DNA from: a candidate division WOR-3 bacterium
GTDB lineage: Bacteria > SDB-A
Reading direction: 5' to 3'
Length of the DNA stretch: 32,167 nt
Assembly: GCA_016926475.1 (NCBI GenBank)
Contig: JAFGON010000004.1
Span: forward strand, 1-32,167
Positions 15,964 to 24,470 of the stretch are shown here, in pieces. A program made the position numbers and the translations under genes. Position 1 is the first letter of the stretch. Each line of letters opens with the position of its first letter. The notes beneath the pieces are model-generated. The model saw nothing but the letters and a program-made list of their open reading frames with translations. It had not been told where the DNA came from and did no database searches.

Positions 15964-16539
15964 ATGAAAAAAATCATTATACTGGGACTGGTCCTAATAT
16001 TTACGTTCGCCTGTTCGTCGAGAAGGGTGACGAGAATTGACTCCGATCTCGTAACCGATGTCAGCGGAAGATGGAACGATACCGATTCAAGACTCGTAGC
16101 TGAAAAGATGATTTCCGAATGTCTCGGGAGCTCCTGGCTTGTCAACTATCATGACCGTTTCGGAGAAAAACCCACGGTAATTGTCGGTACCGTTCAGAAC
16201 AGAAGCTACGAACATATAGACGCTACGACATTCATGAAAGACATAGAAAGAGAATTCGTCAACGATGGACAAATACGAATAGTAGCCTCGGTCTCCGAGA
16301 GAGAAGACCTGCGGGACGAGAGGTTTTCACAGCAAGGTTTCGCATCGCCGGAGACGAGAACCGCTCTGAGAAACGAATTCGGAGCCGATTACATGATGAT
16401 GGGGACAATAACCTCGATTATTGACGAATCTTCAGATGTCAGGGTCGTTTATTACCAAGTGGATTTAGAACTCCTCGACATCGAGACAACTGAAAAGGTC
16501 TGGATGGCAACCGAAAAGATAAAAAAGATAATAGAATAA
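15964..16539 (+). CDS. lpoB: Penicillin-binding-protein activator LpoB-like lipoprotein
   Basis: This is a 191-residue lipoprotein with signal MKKIIILGLVLIFTFACSS (lipobox TFAC). The mature domain matches the LpoB family. It has VSGRWNDTDSRLVAEKMISECL near the N-terminus, VIVGTVQNRSYEHIDATTFMKDIE, then FGADYMMMGTITSIID and YYQVDLELLDIETTEKVW. LpoB is an outer-membrane lipoprotein that reaches through the peptidoglycan to stimulate the class A synthase PBP1B. It lacks the long Pro-rich linker of the E. coli protein, and no PBP gene is in the window. A strong AAAGGAGG precedes the ATG, and the gene sits between an L,D-transpeptidase and a COG3014-type lipoprotein. Confidence 0.92.
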   Translation: MKKIIILGLVLIFTFACSSRRVTRIDSDLVTDVSGRWNDTDSRLVAEKMISECLGSSWLVNYHDRFGEKPTVIVGTVQNRSYEHIDATTFMKDIEREFVNDGQIRIVASVSEREDLRDERFSQQGFASPETRTALRNEFGADYMMMGTITSIIDESSDVRVVYYQVDLELLDIETTEKVWMATEKIKKIIE

Positions 16540-16561
16540 TATTCCGGGCTAATTCTTACAA

Positions 16562-17869
16562 ATGAAAATTTTCCCCATAATTTTACTGTTTTTTTTCTTG
16601 TTCTCGTGCTCTTCCAGCAGGGCTAGGTACGACGCGCTGAATAAGTTCTTGTATTCCGGAAACTACCCAAAAGCTATGGACATGTACGACAGTCTGGAAA
16701 TCAAAGACGAAAATGCGATCTCTCTGGACTACGCGAACAGAGGGCTTCTGCTTCATCTGGCAGGCAGATACCAGGAGAGCAACAGTAATTTTGAAATTGC
16801 CGAAAGAGCTATGGACCGTTTTTTGAGGAGCAATTGGAAACAACAGATAACTTCATTTATAGTCAACGAATACACTCTCCCCTACCCTGGGGAAGATTAC
16901 GAAAACGTGATGGTAAATTTCTACAAAATGTTCAATTACGTTCTCCTGAACCTGCCGGAAGACGCTCTCGTCGAATGCAGGAGGATAGACCTGAAACTGA
17001 ATTTCCTGAAAGACATCTATGAGGGCAAGAATACCTACACAGACGACGCCTTTTCAAGATATATGGCAGGTATTCTCTATGAGAGCCAAAACCAATGGGA
17101 TGATTGTTTTATTGAGTATTTCAAATCATACCAAATCTACAAAGCTTTATACTCCCAGAATTATCACACTCCATTGCCATCATCTCTTGCCGAAGCTTTG
17201 AAAAGAGCGGCTGTGAAAACAGGCAGGGAAAACGATGTTCCGGAACTTTTCAAAGATCGGTCCTATGAAGATTCCTATCCAGATACCGACTCGATCTGCG
17301 AATTTATTTTCATTCTCGAAGCGGGACAAATCCCATATAAGGAAGAAATGGTATCTTACGCGACAACCGAAGAAGGCAAAATACTCTCCGTGGCGCTTCC
17401 AGTTATGATCCCGTGCGAGACCGACGTCTTTGAGGGCGTGATGAGCACATCATATGGCGTTTCAAAAATTGAACTCGTTCAGAACTTAGGAGCTATAGCT
17501 TCTATCAGCCTTAAAGACCACGGCGGCAGAATACTTGTGAGAGCTGCCGCGAGAGCCGGTCTGAAATACCTGGCACAAGTAGCCGGAGAAAAAATCGGTG
17601 ACGAAATAGCGGGTGAAGACGATTCTTGGGTAGGAAAACTATTTTCGGGTTTGATAGGAGCATTTTCGGCGGCGACAGAACACGCCGACTTGAGAGGGTG
17701 GGCACTTTTGCCAGACAAGATATTTTTGGGCAGAATATCTCTCTCCCCCGAAGACACTATCGTAAATATAACTGTTTACTCACTCGACAGGGGGCCTGCC
17801 TCGTTCAGCTACGAAGTAAAAAACAGACCAGGATCAATAATTTTCGCCAAAGAGAGGATTTGGTTTTAA
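16562..17869 (+). CDS. COG3014-type lipoprotein with TPR-like N-terminal region
   Basis: This is a 435-residue protein with a lipoprotein signal (MKIFPIILLFFFLFSCSSS). Its N-terminal 230 residues contain helical-repeat segments (YSGNYPKAMDMYDSL, LHLAGRYQESNSNFEIAERAM). The C-terminal part has the pattern I associate with the COG3014 family, including YEDSYPDTDSICEFIFILEAGQIPYKEE and the Ala-rich ILVRAAARAGLKYLAQVAGEKIGDEIAGED. Members of this family often lie next to LpoB-like genes in Gram-negative genomes, which supports both calls. The molecular role is unknown and may be a partner of the PBP-activator system. Its stop overlaps the stop of the convergent MBL-fold gene by 4 bp. Confidence 0.8.
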   Translation: MKIFPIILLFFFLFSCSSSRARYDALNKFLYSGNYPKAMDMYDSLEIKDENAISLDYANRGLLLHLAGRYQESNSNFEIAERAMDRFLRSNWKQQITSFIVNEYTLPYPGEDYENVMVNFYKMFNYVLLNLPEDALVECRRIDLKLNFLKDIYEGKNTYTDDAFSRYMAGILYESQNQWDDCFIEYFKSYQIYKALYSQNYHTPLPSSLAEALKRAAVKTGRENDVPELFKDRSYEDSYPDTDSICEFIFILEAGQIPYKEEMVSYATTEEGKILSVALPVMIPCETDVFEGVMSTSYGVSKIELVQNLGAIASISLKDHGGRILVRAAARAGLKYLAQVAGEKIGDEIAGEDDSWVGKLFSGLIGAFSAATEHADLRGWALLPDKIFLGRISLSPEDTIVNITVYSLDRGPASFSYEVKNRPGSIIFAKERIWF

Positions 17870-18759
17870 AGGTAATATTCCGAACCTTCCCTCGCAGCGC
17901 TGGTTTCCGGAAAGATACTCTTCCCTTTCTTTTCCAACTCCTCGATTTTTTCATCGTCGTATTCAGGGTTCAAATGGAATAGTATCAGCTTTTTAACTTC
18001 AGCTCTCTTGGCTTGAGCAACGACATTTCCAAGAGATGAATGCCCGAAACCCTGGTGGTCTGGATAGTCTTCGTCAGAAAAATGGCAGTCGTGAACCAGC
18101 AGGTCTGATTGTTTGACGAAATCTCCTACTTTTCTGTCGCCTCCCTGATAGTTTTCGGTGTCGGTGACGTAGCAGAATGTCTTGCCTCGAAAAGAAATCT
18201 TATAAGAAAAGGATCCTCCCTTTGGATGAGAAAAGTTCTTATGAATGGACATAACGGCGTCGTTTTCTGAAATTTCAATCTTTTCGGACCTGTTTCTGAC
18301 AATTATGACCTCTTGGGAATCAAGAGGAAAAATCAATACATCCCACTGGTTGACAGAATTCACGGTTATTTTCGCCGCTGCGTCTTCGATGAAAAATGCA
18401 GCCAGAGGCGCAGAAAACCAGGTATCTAATATGTCCCTTAGCTTTACGTCGAACAGGTCAGGTCCGAATATGTCGATTCTCTTACCTGTAATCCATATAG
18501 GCTTGAAAAAGGGCAGTCCCAGTATGTGGTCCTGGTGGGTATGGCTTAGAAAGAGCAGAATTCTATCGCATTTATCTTTTTGCAGTGATTTACCCAGTGG
18601 AATCAAGCCTGTTCCGGCGTCAAAGACAATTTTCCTTCCTCCTACGTTGACCTCGACACAAGAAGTATTACCTCCATAGACAGCATAATCACCTCCCGGA
18701 GTTGGATAACTTCCTCTCGCACCCCAAATTTTTACTCTGAAATCATTCTCGTTGGACAA
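17866..18759 (-). CDS. Metallo-beta-lactamase-fold hydrolase
   Basis: The 297-residue protein has the MBL fold with the metal-binding motif HxHxDH (H73, H75, D77, H78 in LSHTHQDHILGLPFF). Preceding it is the GARGSYPTPGGDYAVYGGNTSCVEV segment typical of the COG1235-like phosphodiesterase group. Later ligands are Asp in VTDTENY and His in HDCHFS and LFHLNPEYDD. Substrates of relatives include cyclic phosphates, nucleic acids and cyclic nucleotides, and I cannot choose between them. No signal peptide is seen, so it is cytoplasmic. A strong GAGGAGGT Shine-Dalgarno and a promoter lie upstream, divergent from grpE-dnaK-dnaJ. The 3' end overlaps the convergent COG3014-type gene by 4 bp. Confidence 0.9.
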   Translation of the reverse strand: MSNENDFRVKIWGARGSYPTPGGDYAVYGGNTSCVEVNVGGRKIVFDAGTGLIPLGKSLQKDKCDRILLFLSHTHQDHILGLPFFKPIWITGKRIDIFGPDLFDVKLRDILDTWFSAPLAAFFIEDAAAKITVNSVNQWDVLIFPLDSQEVIIVRNRSEKIEISENDAVMSIHKNFSHPKGGSFSYKISFRGKTFCYVTDTENYQGGDRKVGDFVKQSDLLVHDCHFSDEDYPDHQGFGHSSLGNVVAQAKRAEVKKLILFHLNPEYDDEKIEELEKKGKSIFPETSAAREGSEYYL

Positions 18760-18776
18760 TGTTCACCTCCTCAAAT

Positions 18777-18804
18777 ATTCTATACTCTGTAACATACAAG
18801 TCAA
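18777..18804 (-). promoter_or_regulatory. Candidate promoter for the MBL-fold hydrolase gene
   Basis: On the minus strand there is a -35 TTGACT (18804-18799), a 16-bp spacer and a -10 TAGAAT (18782-18777). The ATG at 18759 follows a GAGGAGGT. Because the -10 is so close to the start, the leader would be very short. Confidence 0.6.
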
Positions 18805-18815
18805 ATACATTGTTG

Positions 18816-18839
18816 ACTTTTTTGATAATTACAAAAAGT
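18816..18839. repeat. Inverted repeat between divergent MBL and grpE promoters
   Basis: ACTTTTT (18816-18822) and AAAAAGT (18833-18839) form perfect 7-bp arms around a 10-bp spacer. They lie exactly between the two divergent -35 boxes. This is a possible shared operator, but the AT-richness makes chance occurrence plausible. Confidence 0.35.
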
Positions 18840-18845
18840 GAAATC

Positions 18846-18874
18846 TTGACAGTTTAAGGTAAATTATATACTTT
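18846..18874 (+). promoter_or_regulatory. Candidate sigma-70-type promoter of grpE-dnaK-dnaJ
   Basis: A consensus -35 TTGACA (18846-18851) is followed by a 17-bp spacer and TACTTT (18869-18874). An overlapping TATACT would give a 15-bp spacer. No sigma-32-like CCCCAT element and no CIRCE operator were found here. Confidence 0.65.
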
Positions 18875-18891
18875 TATGATTTAAGGGAATG

Positions 18892-18909
18892 TAAAATTTA
18901 ACAATTTTA
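18892..18909. repeat. Inverted repeat in the grpE 5' leader
   Basis: TAAAATT-TAAC-AATTTTA has perfect 7-bp arms and a 4-base loop. It lies between the predicted transcription start and the grpE ribosome binding site. It could be an operator or a weak, thermolabile RNA hairpin. With only A-T pairs it would melt easily. Confidence 0.4.
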
Positions 18910-18949
18910 GAGAAAATTCATTTTTAGAAGAGAAATGGAGGTTTTATAA

Positions 18950-19549
18950 GTGCTTGGAAACTTCATAGACGAAGAAGTTGATGAAAATCCAGAAGATTCA
19001 GAACATCAAGTCAGTTATGACACCGAAGATCTTTTCAAGAAAATGGAGATTGAAAACCAGGAATTAGAAAAAAAATACAGGGAGTTATACGAAAATTACC
19101 TGAGAACTCTCGCCGATTTTGATAATTTCAAAAAAAGGACGAAAAAAGAGTCCATAAACAGCTACAAGTCTGGTCAAGCGGATGTTTTGAAAGACATCCT
19201 CGATTTTTCAGACGACCTGCAAAGAGGCAGAGAATTTTTGGCGACATGCAAAAACGAGGGCGAGTTTTTAACAGGTATTGAGCTAATCGAGAACAAGCTC
19301 AAGAATTTTCTCGTATCGCACAATACTCTGTGTTTCGGAGAACCTGGAGATGGTTTTGATCCCAAGCTACATGAAGCTATTGCCTCTGAAAGCGTAGAGG
19401 ACCCCGAACTCGAAGGCAAAATACTGCAAGTAGTGAGAAAAGGTTACGTAAAAGAAGATGAAGTCTTAAGACCCGCTCAGGTTATAGTAGCTCATTTCAC
19501 TGAAAATTTACCTGGCTCAAATCAAAAAAACGTTGAAAACTGTAATTAA
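18950..19549 (+). CDS. grpE: Nucleotide exchange factor GrpE
   Basis: This 199-residue protein starts at GTG 18950, with TGGAGG eight bases upstream. An acidic N-terminus is followed by the long dimerising helix (about 25-85) containing the family signature YLRTLADFDNFKKRTKKE. The beta-wing domain ends with VVRKGYVKEDEVLRPAQVIVAHF. GrpE releases ADP from DnaK in the cytoplasm. It heads the grpE-dnaK-dnaJ operon. No hrcA precedes it, unlike the common hrcA-grpE-dnaK-dnaJ arrangement. Confidence 0.97.
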   Translation: MLGNFIDEEVDENPEDSEHQVSYDTEDLFKKMEIENQELEKKYRELYENYLRTLADFDNFKKRTKKESINSYKSGQADVLKDILDFSDDLQRGREFLATCKNEGEFLTGIELIENKLKNFLVSHNTLCFGEPGDGFDPKLHEAIASESVEDPELEGKILQVVRKGYVKEDEVLRPAQVIVAHFTENLPGSNQKNVENCN

Positions 19550-19568
19550 TCTATAAAGGAGTTGAAAT

Positions 19569-21485
19569 ATGGCAAATGAAAAAATCATCGGTATTGACCT
19601 CGGAACGACAAATTCGTGTGTCGCGGTGGTCGAGGGCAACGAACCGCTTGTGATACCAAATCCGGACGGGGAGAGAACCACGCCTTCGGTGGTTGGATTC
19701 ACGAAACAAGGAGAGAGACTCGTCGGACTTTTGGCAAAAAGACAGCAGATAACAAACGCCAAAAATACCATTTATTCCATTAAAAGATTTATGGGAAGAC
19801 GGATAGAAGAAGTCGGCAGGGAAAGAGAACTTGTTCCCTACTCGATAATCGACGGAGGACAAGCCGGCGTCAAAGTAACCGCTCTCGAGAAGGAATACAC
19901 TCCCCAGGAAATTTCATCAATGATACTTCAGTATCTCAAAAAATCCGCAGAGGATTATTTAGGCACAAAAATTTCTAAAGCGGTGATAACAGTTCCCGCT
20001 TATTTCAACGACGCGCAAAGGCAGGCGACCAAAGACGCCGGTAAAATTGCCGGACTCGACGTCATGAGAATCATAAATGAGCCCACTGCGGCAGCTCTGG
20101 CATACGGTCTCGACAAAAAGAAAAACCAAAAAATCGCCGTTTACGATTTAGGTGGAGGAACTTTCGACATAAGCATTCTCGAAATAGGAGATGGAGTATT
20201 TGAAGTGATCTCGACCAACGGGGACACTCACCTCGGGGGTGACGACTTCGACCAGAGAATCGTCGACTTTGTCGCCGATGAATTCATAAAAACAGATGGC
20301 ATTGACCTCAGGAAAGATCCCCAAGCGCTTCAGAGACTCAGAGAAGCAGCAGAAAAGGCAAAGAGAGAGCTGTCCTCTTCTCTCGAAAGGCCCATACAAC
20401 TTCCATACATAACCGCCGACAGCACAGGAGCAAAACACCTCGATATAACTCTGACGAGAGCAAAACTTGAATCCTTGGTGGGAGACCTGATCAAAAAAAC
20501 CCTCCGACCATGCGAACAAGCCCTTTACGACGCGAAAATGTCTCCGGCTGACATCGATGAAGTCATACTCGTAGGCGGAATGACGAGGATGCCAAAAGTC
20601 CAGGAGACCGTTTCGAATTTCTTTTCAAAAGAACCCCACAAGGGAATAAACCCAGATGAGGTCGTCGCTATTGGAGCTGCCATTCAGGGAGCCGTGCTCG
20701 CCGGAGACGTAAAGGACGTTCTCCTTTTGGACGTCACTCCCCTGTCCCTCGGGATAGAGACTTTGGGCGGCATCATGACCAAGATAATCGAGCGTAACAC
20801 GACAATTCCGACGAAAAAAAGTCAAATATTCAGCACCGCCACCGACAACCAGACCAGCGTTACCATACATGTTCTTCAAGGTGAAAGGGAAATGGCCTCC
20901 GACAACAGAACTCTCGGCAGGTTCGATTTGATAAGCATCCCCCCCGCTCCAAGGGGCATTCCTCAAATTGAAGTCACCTTCGACATTGACGCTGACGGAA
21001 TTCTTCACGTTTCTGCCAAAGATCTCGCGACCTCCCGTGAGCAGAAAATAAGAATAGAAGCCGGAACAGGCATAGGCGAAGAAGATATTAACAGAATGGT
21101 CAGAGAAGCGACAGAACATGAAACCGAAGACAGAGAAAAGAAGAAACTCATCGAAGCTAAAAACCAAGCCGACAATTTAATCTATACTATCGAGAAAAAC
21201 ATACGTGAAAAATCAGGTTCCGTTTCACCTGAAGAAAAAAACCAAATCGAAGCTGATATAGAAGATTTGAAAAAAGCGATGTCCTCGAACGACTACGTCT
21301 CCATAAATAACGCGATGAGCAATTTGACCAACCACTTCAACCCTATAGCTCAAAGGCTTTATCAGCAGGAATCGACTTCAGAGGCGGGTCCACATGAATC
21401 ATCTCCCGAAAACGGTCAACAACAGGAAGACGCTTCCCAAACGGACGCGGATTTTGAAGTCATAAACGACGGCCAGAAAAAATAA
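19569..21485 (+). CDS. dnaK: Molecular chaperone DnaK (Hsp70)
   Basis: The 638-residue length is standard for DnaK. The N-terminal ATPase shows [16 protein letters not shown], the [14 protein letters not shown] phosphate-2 loop and [15 protein letters not shown]. The linker is [18 protein letters not shown], followed by the peptide-binding domain and helical lid. The C-terminal tail is acidic and Q-rich but ends [10 protein letters not shown] instead of the commoner EEVKDK-type ending. A ribosome binding site (AAAGGAG) precedes the ATG. It lies between grpE and dnaJ. Confidence 0.98.
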   Translation: MANEKIIGIDLGTTNSCVAVVEGNEPLVIPNPDGERTTPSVVGFTKQGERLVGLLAKRQQITNAKNTIYSIKRFMGRRIEEVGRERELVPYSIIDGGQAGVKVTALEKEYTPQEISSMILQYLKKSAEDYLGTKISKAVITVPAYFNDAQRQATKDAGKIAGLDVMRIINEPTAAALAYGLDKKKNQKIAVYDLGGGTFDISILEIGDGVFEVISTNGDTHLGGDDFDQRIVDFVADEFIKTDGIDLRKDPQALQRLREAAEKAKRELSSSLERPIQLPYITADSTGAKHLDITLTRAKLESLVGDLIKKTLRPCEQALYDAKMSPADIDEVILVGGMTRMPKVQETVSNFFSKEPHKGINPDEVVAIGAAIQGAVLAGDVKDVLLLDVTPLSLGIETLGGIMTKIIERNTTIPTKKSQIFSTATDNQTSVTIHVLQGEREMASDNRTLGRFDLISIPPAPRGIPQIEVTFDIDADGILHVSAKDLATSREQKIRIEAGTGIGEEDINRMVREATEHETEDREKKKLIEAKNQADNLIYTIEKNIREKSGSVSPEEKNQIEADIEDLKKAMSSNDYVSINNAMSNLTNHFNPIAQRLYQQESTSEAGPHESSPENGQQQEDASQTDADFEVINDGQKK

Positions 21486-21498
21486 AGACGAGATTTAA

Positions 21499-22680
21499 TT
21501 GCAAAGTCCTAACACGCAACAGAGACGAGATTACTACGAAGTTTTGGGAATTCCAAAAAACGCCTCCGAAGATGATATAAAAAAAGCTTACCGTTCTCTC
21601 GCAAAAAAATACCACCCTGATCTGAACAAAGGCGATGAAAAAAATGCCTCTGAAAAGTTCAAGGAAATAAGCGAAGCATACGAAGTTCTGATGGACAAAA
21701 ATAAAAGAGCTCAATACGACAGGTTTGGGCACGAAGGGCTCTCGCAGAGTTTCGGCCAAAACGGTTTCTCGATGAGAGATTTCACCCACATGGATGATAT
21801 TAGTGATATTTTCGGCGGATTCGGAGGTATCGAAGACATTTTAGGTTCATTTTTCGGGTCTTCTCAGGGATTTAAATCCAGAAAAAGACAAAACCCATTC
21901 GCCCCTCAAAGGGGCAGAAACATCGAGATATCTTTGAAAATCTCCTTGCAAGAAATGAATTCCGACATTCACAAGACCATAAACCTTTCAAGACATGAAG
22001 TTTGCGATTTGTGCAACGGTTTCGGGTACAAAGACAAAAACGACAAACAGACTTGTTCAGCTTGCGGGGGTTCAGGTTATGTCAAAAAATCTGTCAACAC
22101 AATGTTCGGAAGGATGGTTTCTACGACAACTTGCCCAAAATGTGGAGGATCAGGCTTCGAGGTAAAAAATCCCTGCCAAAAATGCCAGGGAGAAGGAGTC
22201 GTGAGCGTATCTTCCAAAATAAATATCGACCTTCCAGCCGGTGTCATTCCCGAAGAGGGACCGTATGCTCTGAGAGGGGAAGGAAACGCAGGCAGATCCG
22301 GAGGACCAAGAGGGGACCTTATAATCAACCTAACAGAAATTCCCGATGGAGTGTTTTTGAGATCAGGACGCAACATACTTCTGAGAATGCCAGTGGGTGT
22401 TGACATATTGGCTATGGGAGACAAGATAAAAGTTCCAACAATAGAAGGCGACGTCTTGATGAATATACCTCAAGGCACCCAAACCGGTCATGTTTTCAGG
22501 TTGAAGAACAAAGGCCTTCCTCATCCGAAAAAATCCCAAAAAGGCGACCAGTTGGTCGAAGTGATCGCTTGGACTCCTCAAAGTCTGACCAAGAAAGCTA
22601 AAGAACTCATGAAAGAACTCGGAAAAGAAATCTCCGGCAGCACACCACCCCCTTCGAGGAAACTATTCAACATAGACTGA
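21499..22680 (+). CDS. dnaJ: Chaperone DnaJ (Hsp40, type I)
   Basis: This 393-residue protein has all type I regions. The J domain (about 11-75) contains [11 protein letters not shown] and HPD in [11 protein letters not shown]. It is followed by a short G/F-rich linker ([16 protein letters not shown]), four zinc-binding CxxCxGxG motifs ([32 protein letters not shown]) and the C-terminal substrate-binding domain. No ATG or GTG is available before the J domain, so the start is TTG 21499. Its ribosome binding site is weak, suggesting modest expression relative to dnaK. DnaJ delivers clients to DnaK and stimulates its ATPase. Confidence 0.96.
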   Translation: MQSPNTQQRRDYYEVLGIPKNASEDDIKKAYRSLAKKYHPDLNKGDEKNASEKFKEISEAYEVLMDKNKRAQYDRFGHEGLSQSFGQNGFSMRDFTHMDDISDIFGGFGGIEDILGSFFGSSQGFKSRKRQNPFAPQRGRNIEISLKISLQEMNSDIHKTINLSRHEVCDLCNGFGYKDKNDKQTCSACGGSGYVKKSVNTMFGRMVSTTTCPKCGGSGFEVKNPCQKCQGEGVVSVSSKINIDLPAGVIPEEGPYALRGEGNAGRSGGPRGDLIINLTEIPDGVFLRSGRNILLRMPVGVDILAMGDKIKVPTIEGDVLMNIPQGTQTGHVFRLKNKGLPHPKKSQKGDQLVEVIAWTPQSLTKKAKELMKELGKEISGSTPPPSRKLFNID

Positions 22681-22733
22681 ACCTTCTCAAGTTACATCCG
22701 CTTTTTTTTTCTACATCAATCGATGAAGAGAAA

Positions 22734-23405
22734 ATGAAAGTCGTTTTTGACGAAGATGAATACAGGCACTTGAGAAGAATTTTCAGAATAGGTACGTTTG
22801 AAAATTTTTTTGTCGCAGACGGGAAGGGTCACCTAGTAAAATGCATTTTGGAAAGCGGAAGAAGGGAAGCTGAAATTCTCGAGGTTATCGACACATTTGA
22901 TTTTACTGAAAATAAAATCTCTCTGACTGTGTCTTGTTCCATACTCGAAAAGAAGAAATTCGAAGAACTAGTTTATAAATCAACCGAAACCGGAGCGAGG
23001 GCGATCCAACCTTTTTTTTGCTCTCGAACCCAGTGGGTGTTATTCAACGAAGACAGACTTACAAAAATAATGATTTCGGCTTTAAAACAATCCGGAAGAA
23101 TTTTTTTACCGGAAATAAAAAAACCTTTACCCCTCGCTTCTTTGTTATCTTCAGAAAAAGCGGAGAACAGAGAGTTTTGTTACATGGATATGGGAGCGGA
23201 TAATACAGAGCCAATCGAACTTGGTAAAGTCAAAAATCTTTTTATAGGACCGGAAGGCGGTTGGACGGAAGACGAAAAGCAATCCTTTCGTGTCGCCGGC
23301 TTTCAAAGTCTTTCAATTGGCTACTCTACTATGAGAGCTGAAACGGCTGCCGCGGTCGGCACGGCTCTCATCGTCCAATCGCAAATGAAATCATTGGCTC
23401 CATAG
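22734..23405 (+). CDS. rsmE: 16S rRNA m3U1498 methyltransferase RsmE
   Basis: The annotated part has 223 residues and shows RsmE hallmarks. These are EYRHLRRIFRIG (PUA-like domain), VYKSTETGARAIQPFFCSRTQW, LKQSGRIFLPEI and the SPOUT knot motifs LFIGPEGGWTEDE and GYSTMRAETAAAVGTALIV. It methylates U1498 in the ribosomal decoding centre. The ATG at 22734 appears to cut into the domain. The frame is open upstream, and HPLFFSTSIDEEKMKVVFDEDEYRHL fits the usual RsmE N-terminus better, yet no ATG, GTG or TTG exists there. A non-canonical start such as ATT 22665, with GAGG five bases upstream, or CTG 22677 overlapping the dnaJ stop, is possible. It is coupled to wecB. Confidence 0.93.
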   Translation: MKVVFDEDEYRHLRRIFRIGTFENFFVADGKGHLVKCILESGRREAEILEVIDTFDFTENKISLTVSCSILEKKKFEELVYKSTETGARAIQPFFCSRTQWVLFNEDRLTKIMISALKQSGRIFLPEIKKPLPLASLLSSEKAENREFCYMDMGADNTEPIELGKVKNLFIGPEGGWTEDEKQSFRVAGFQSLSIGYSTMRAETAAAVGTALIVQSQMKSLAP

Positions 23406-24470
23406 ATGAAAAAGAACATAGCGATCATATCTGGAACCAGGCCGAATATAGTGAAAATTGCCCCTTTGTTGAAACGCCACACCAACAGCTTCAGTGATAT
23501 TTTCAGCGTTGAACTATTCCACACAGGACAGCACTATGATTTCTCAATGCACGGCGCTTTTTTCGAGGACTTTTCTCTTCCTCCTCCTGAACACGTCTTT
23601 GAAGTCAAGGACTTGAAAGTTTCTGCTCAGATAGGGACGATAATGGTGAAACTTGAAAGGGCTTTTGAGAAAAAACGTCCAGACCTCGCTATAGTTGTCG
23701 GCGACGTCAATTCGACTTTGGCAGCTGCGATAACATCATCGAAAATGGGTATAACCATCGCCCATCTCGAAGCCGGTGTCCGTTCTTTCGACATGACCAT
23801 GCCGGAAGAACAGAACAGAGTCGTCGTCGACTCCCTGTCAGATATCCTGCTCTCACCAACAAAGACAGCTGTTGAAAACCTCAAAAACCAGGGTAAAGAC
23901 ATAAGCTCGATAAAGTACGTCGGAAACATTCTCGCCGAAGCTCTTTATTTCGTAAATGGAAAAAAGTCAGCAAGAGAAAATTTCGGCTTGATGACCCTCC
24001 ACAGGCCTTTTAACGTCGACAATTCAAAAAACCTGGAGTCCTTGATAACTGCTTTAGGAGAAAAATTAAAATTCCCGATAATATTTCCGGCTCATCCCAG
24101 AACCTTGAAAAATCTTTCAAAAATCAAACTCCCTCCGGGCATAAAAGTCGAACAACCCATGGCCTATTCCGAATTCATCTCTGCCCTTTCCAGATGCTCT
24201 TTCGTAATCACCGATTCCGGAGGCATCCAGACAGAAGCGACTATATTAAAGACTCCTTGCGTCACTTTAAGAAAAAACTCCGAGTGGCCTGAGACAGTAG
24301 ATTACGGGACAAACGTGTTACTCGAAGATCCGTCACTAATATGCTATGCGGTTGAAACAGCTGTTGAAAAAACAAAAAAAGCGACACATCCCTATCTCTG
24401 GGACAAAGACGTATCGCTGAGAATCTGGAATGAAATCTCCGTTTATCTAAACATAGACCTTATTGACTGA
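23406..24470 (+). CDS. wecB: UDP-N-acetylglucosamine 2-epimerase (non-hydrolysing)
   Basis: The 354-residue length matches WecB. Motifs are IISGTRPNIVKIAPLL, FHTGQHYDFSM, VVGDVNSTLAAA, IAHLEAGVRSFDMTMPEEQNR, the MTLHRP region, ITDSGGIQTEA and LRKNSEWPET (usually LRxxTEWPE). The enzyme converts UDP-GlcNAc into UDP-ManNAc for surface polysaccharide or glycolipid synthesis. The ATG follows the rsmE stop directly (TAGATG) without its own Shine-Dalgarno, so translation is probably coupled. Small departures from the family consensus (GTRPN for GTRPE, EEQNR for EEINR) keep the key acidic residues, so activity is likely. The 3' end overlaps the convergent ankyrin gene by 11 bp. Confidence 0.94.
   Translation: MKKNIAIISGTRPNIVKIAPLLKRHTNSFSDIFSVELFHTGQHYDFSMHGAFFEDFSLPPPEHVFEVKDLKVSAQIGTIMVKLERAFEKKRPDLAIVVGDVNSTLAAAITSSKMGITIAHLEAGVRSFDMTMPEEQNRVVVDSLSDILLSPTKTAVENLKNQGKDISSIKYVGNILAEALYFVNGKKSARENFGLMTLHRPFNVDNSKNLESLITALGEKLKFPIIFPAHPRTLKNLSKIKLPPGIKVEQPMAYSEFISALSRCSFVITDSGGIQTEATILKTPCVTLRKNSEWPETVDYGTNVLLEDPSLICYAVETAVEKTKKATHPYLWDKDVSLRIWNEISVYLNIDLID

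Noticed and set aside
20148-21167. Minus-strand open frames of 123 and 180 codons inside dnaK
   Set aside because: They are antisense shadows of a highly conserved gene, with no homology signal or start context.
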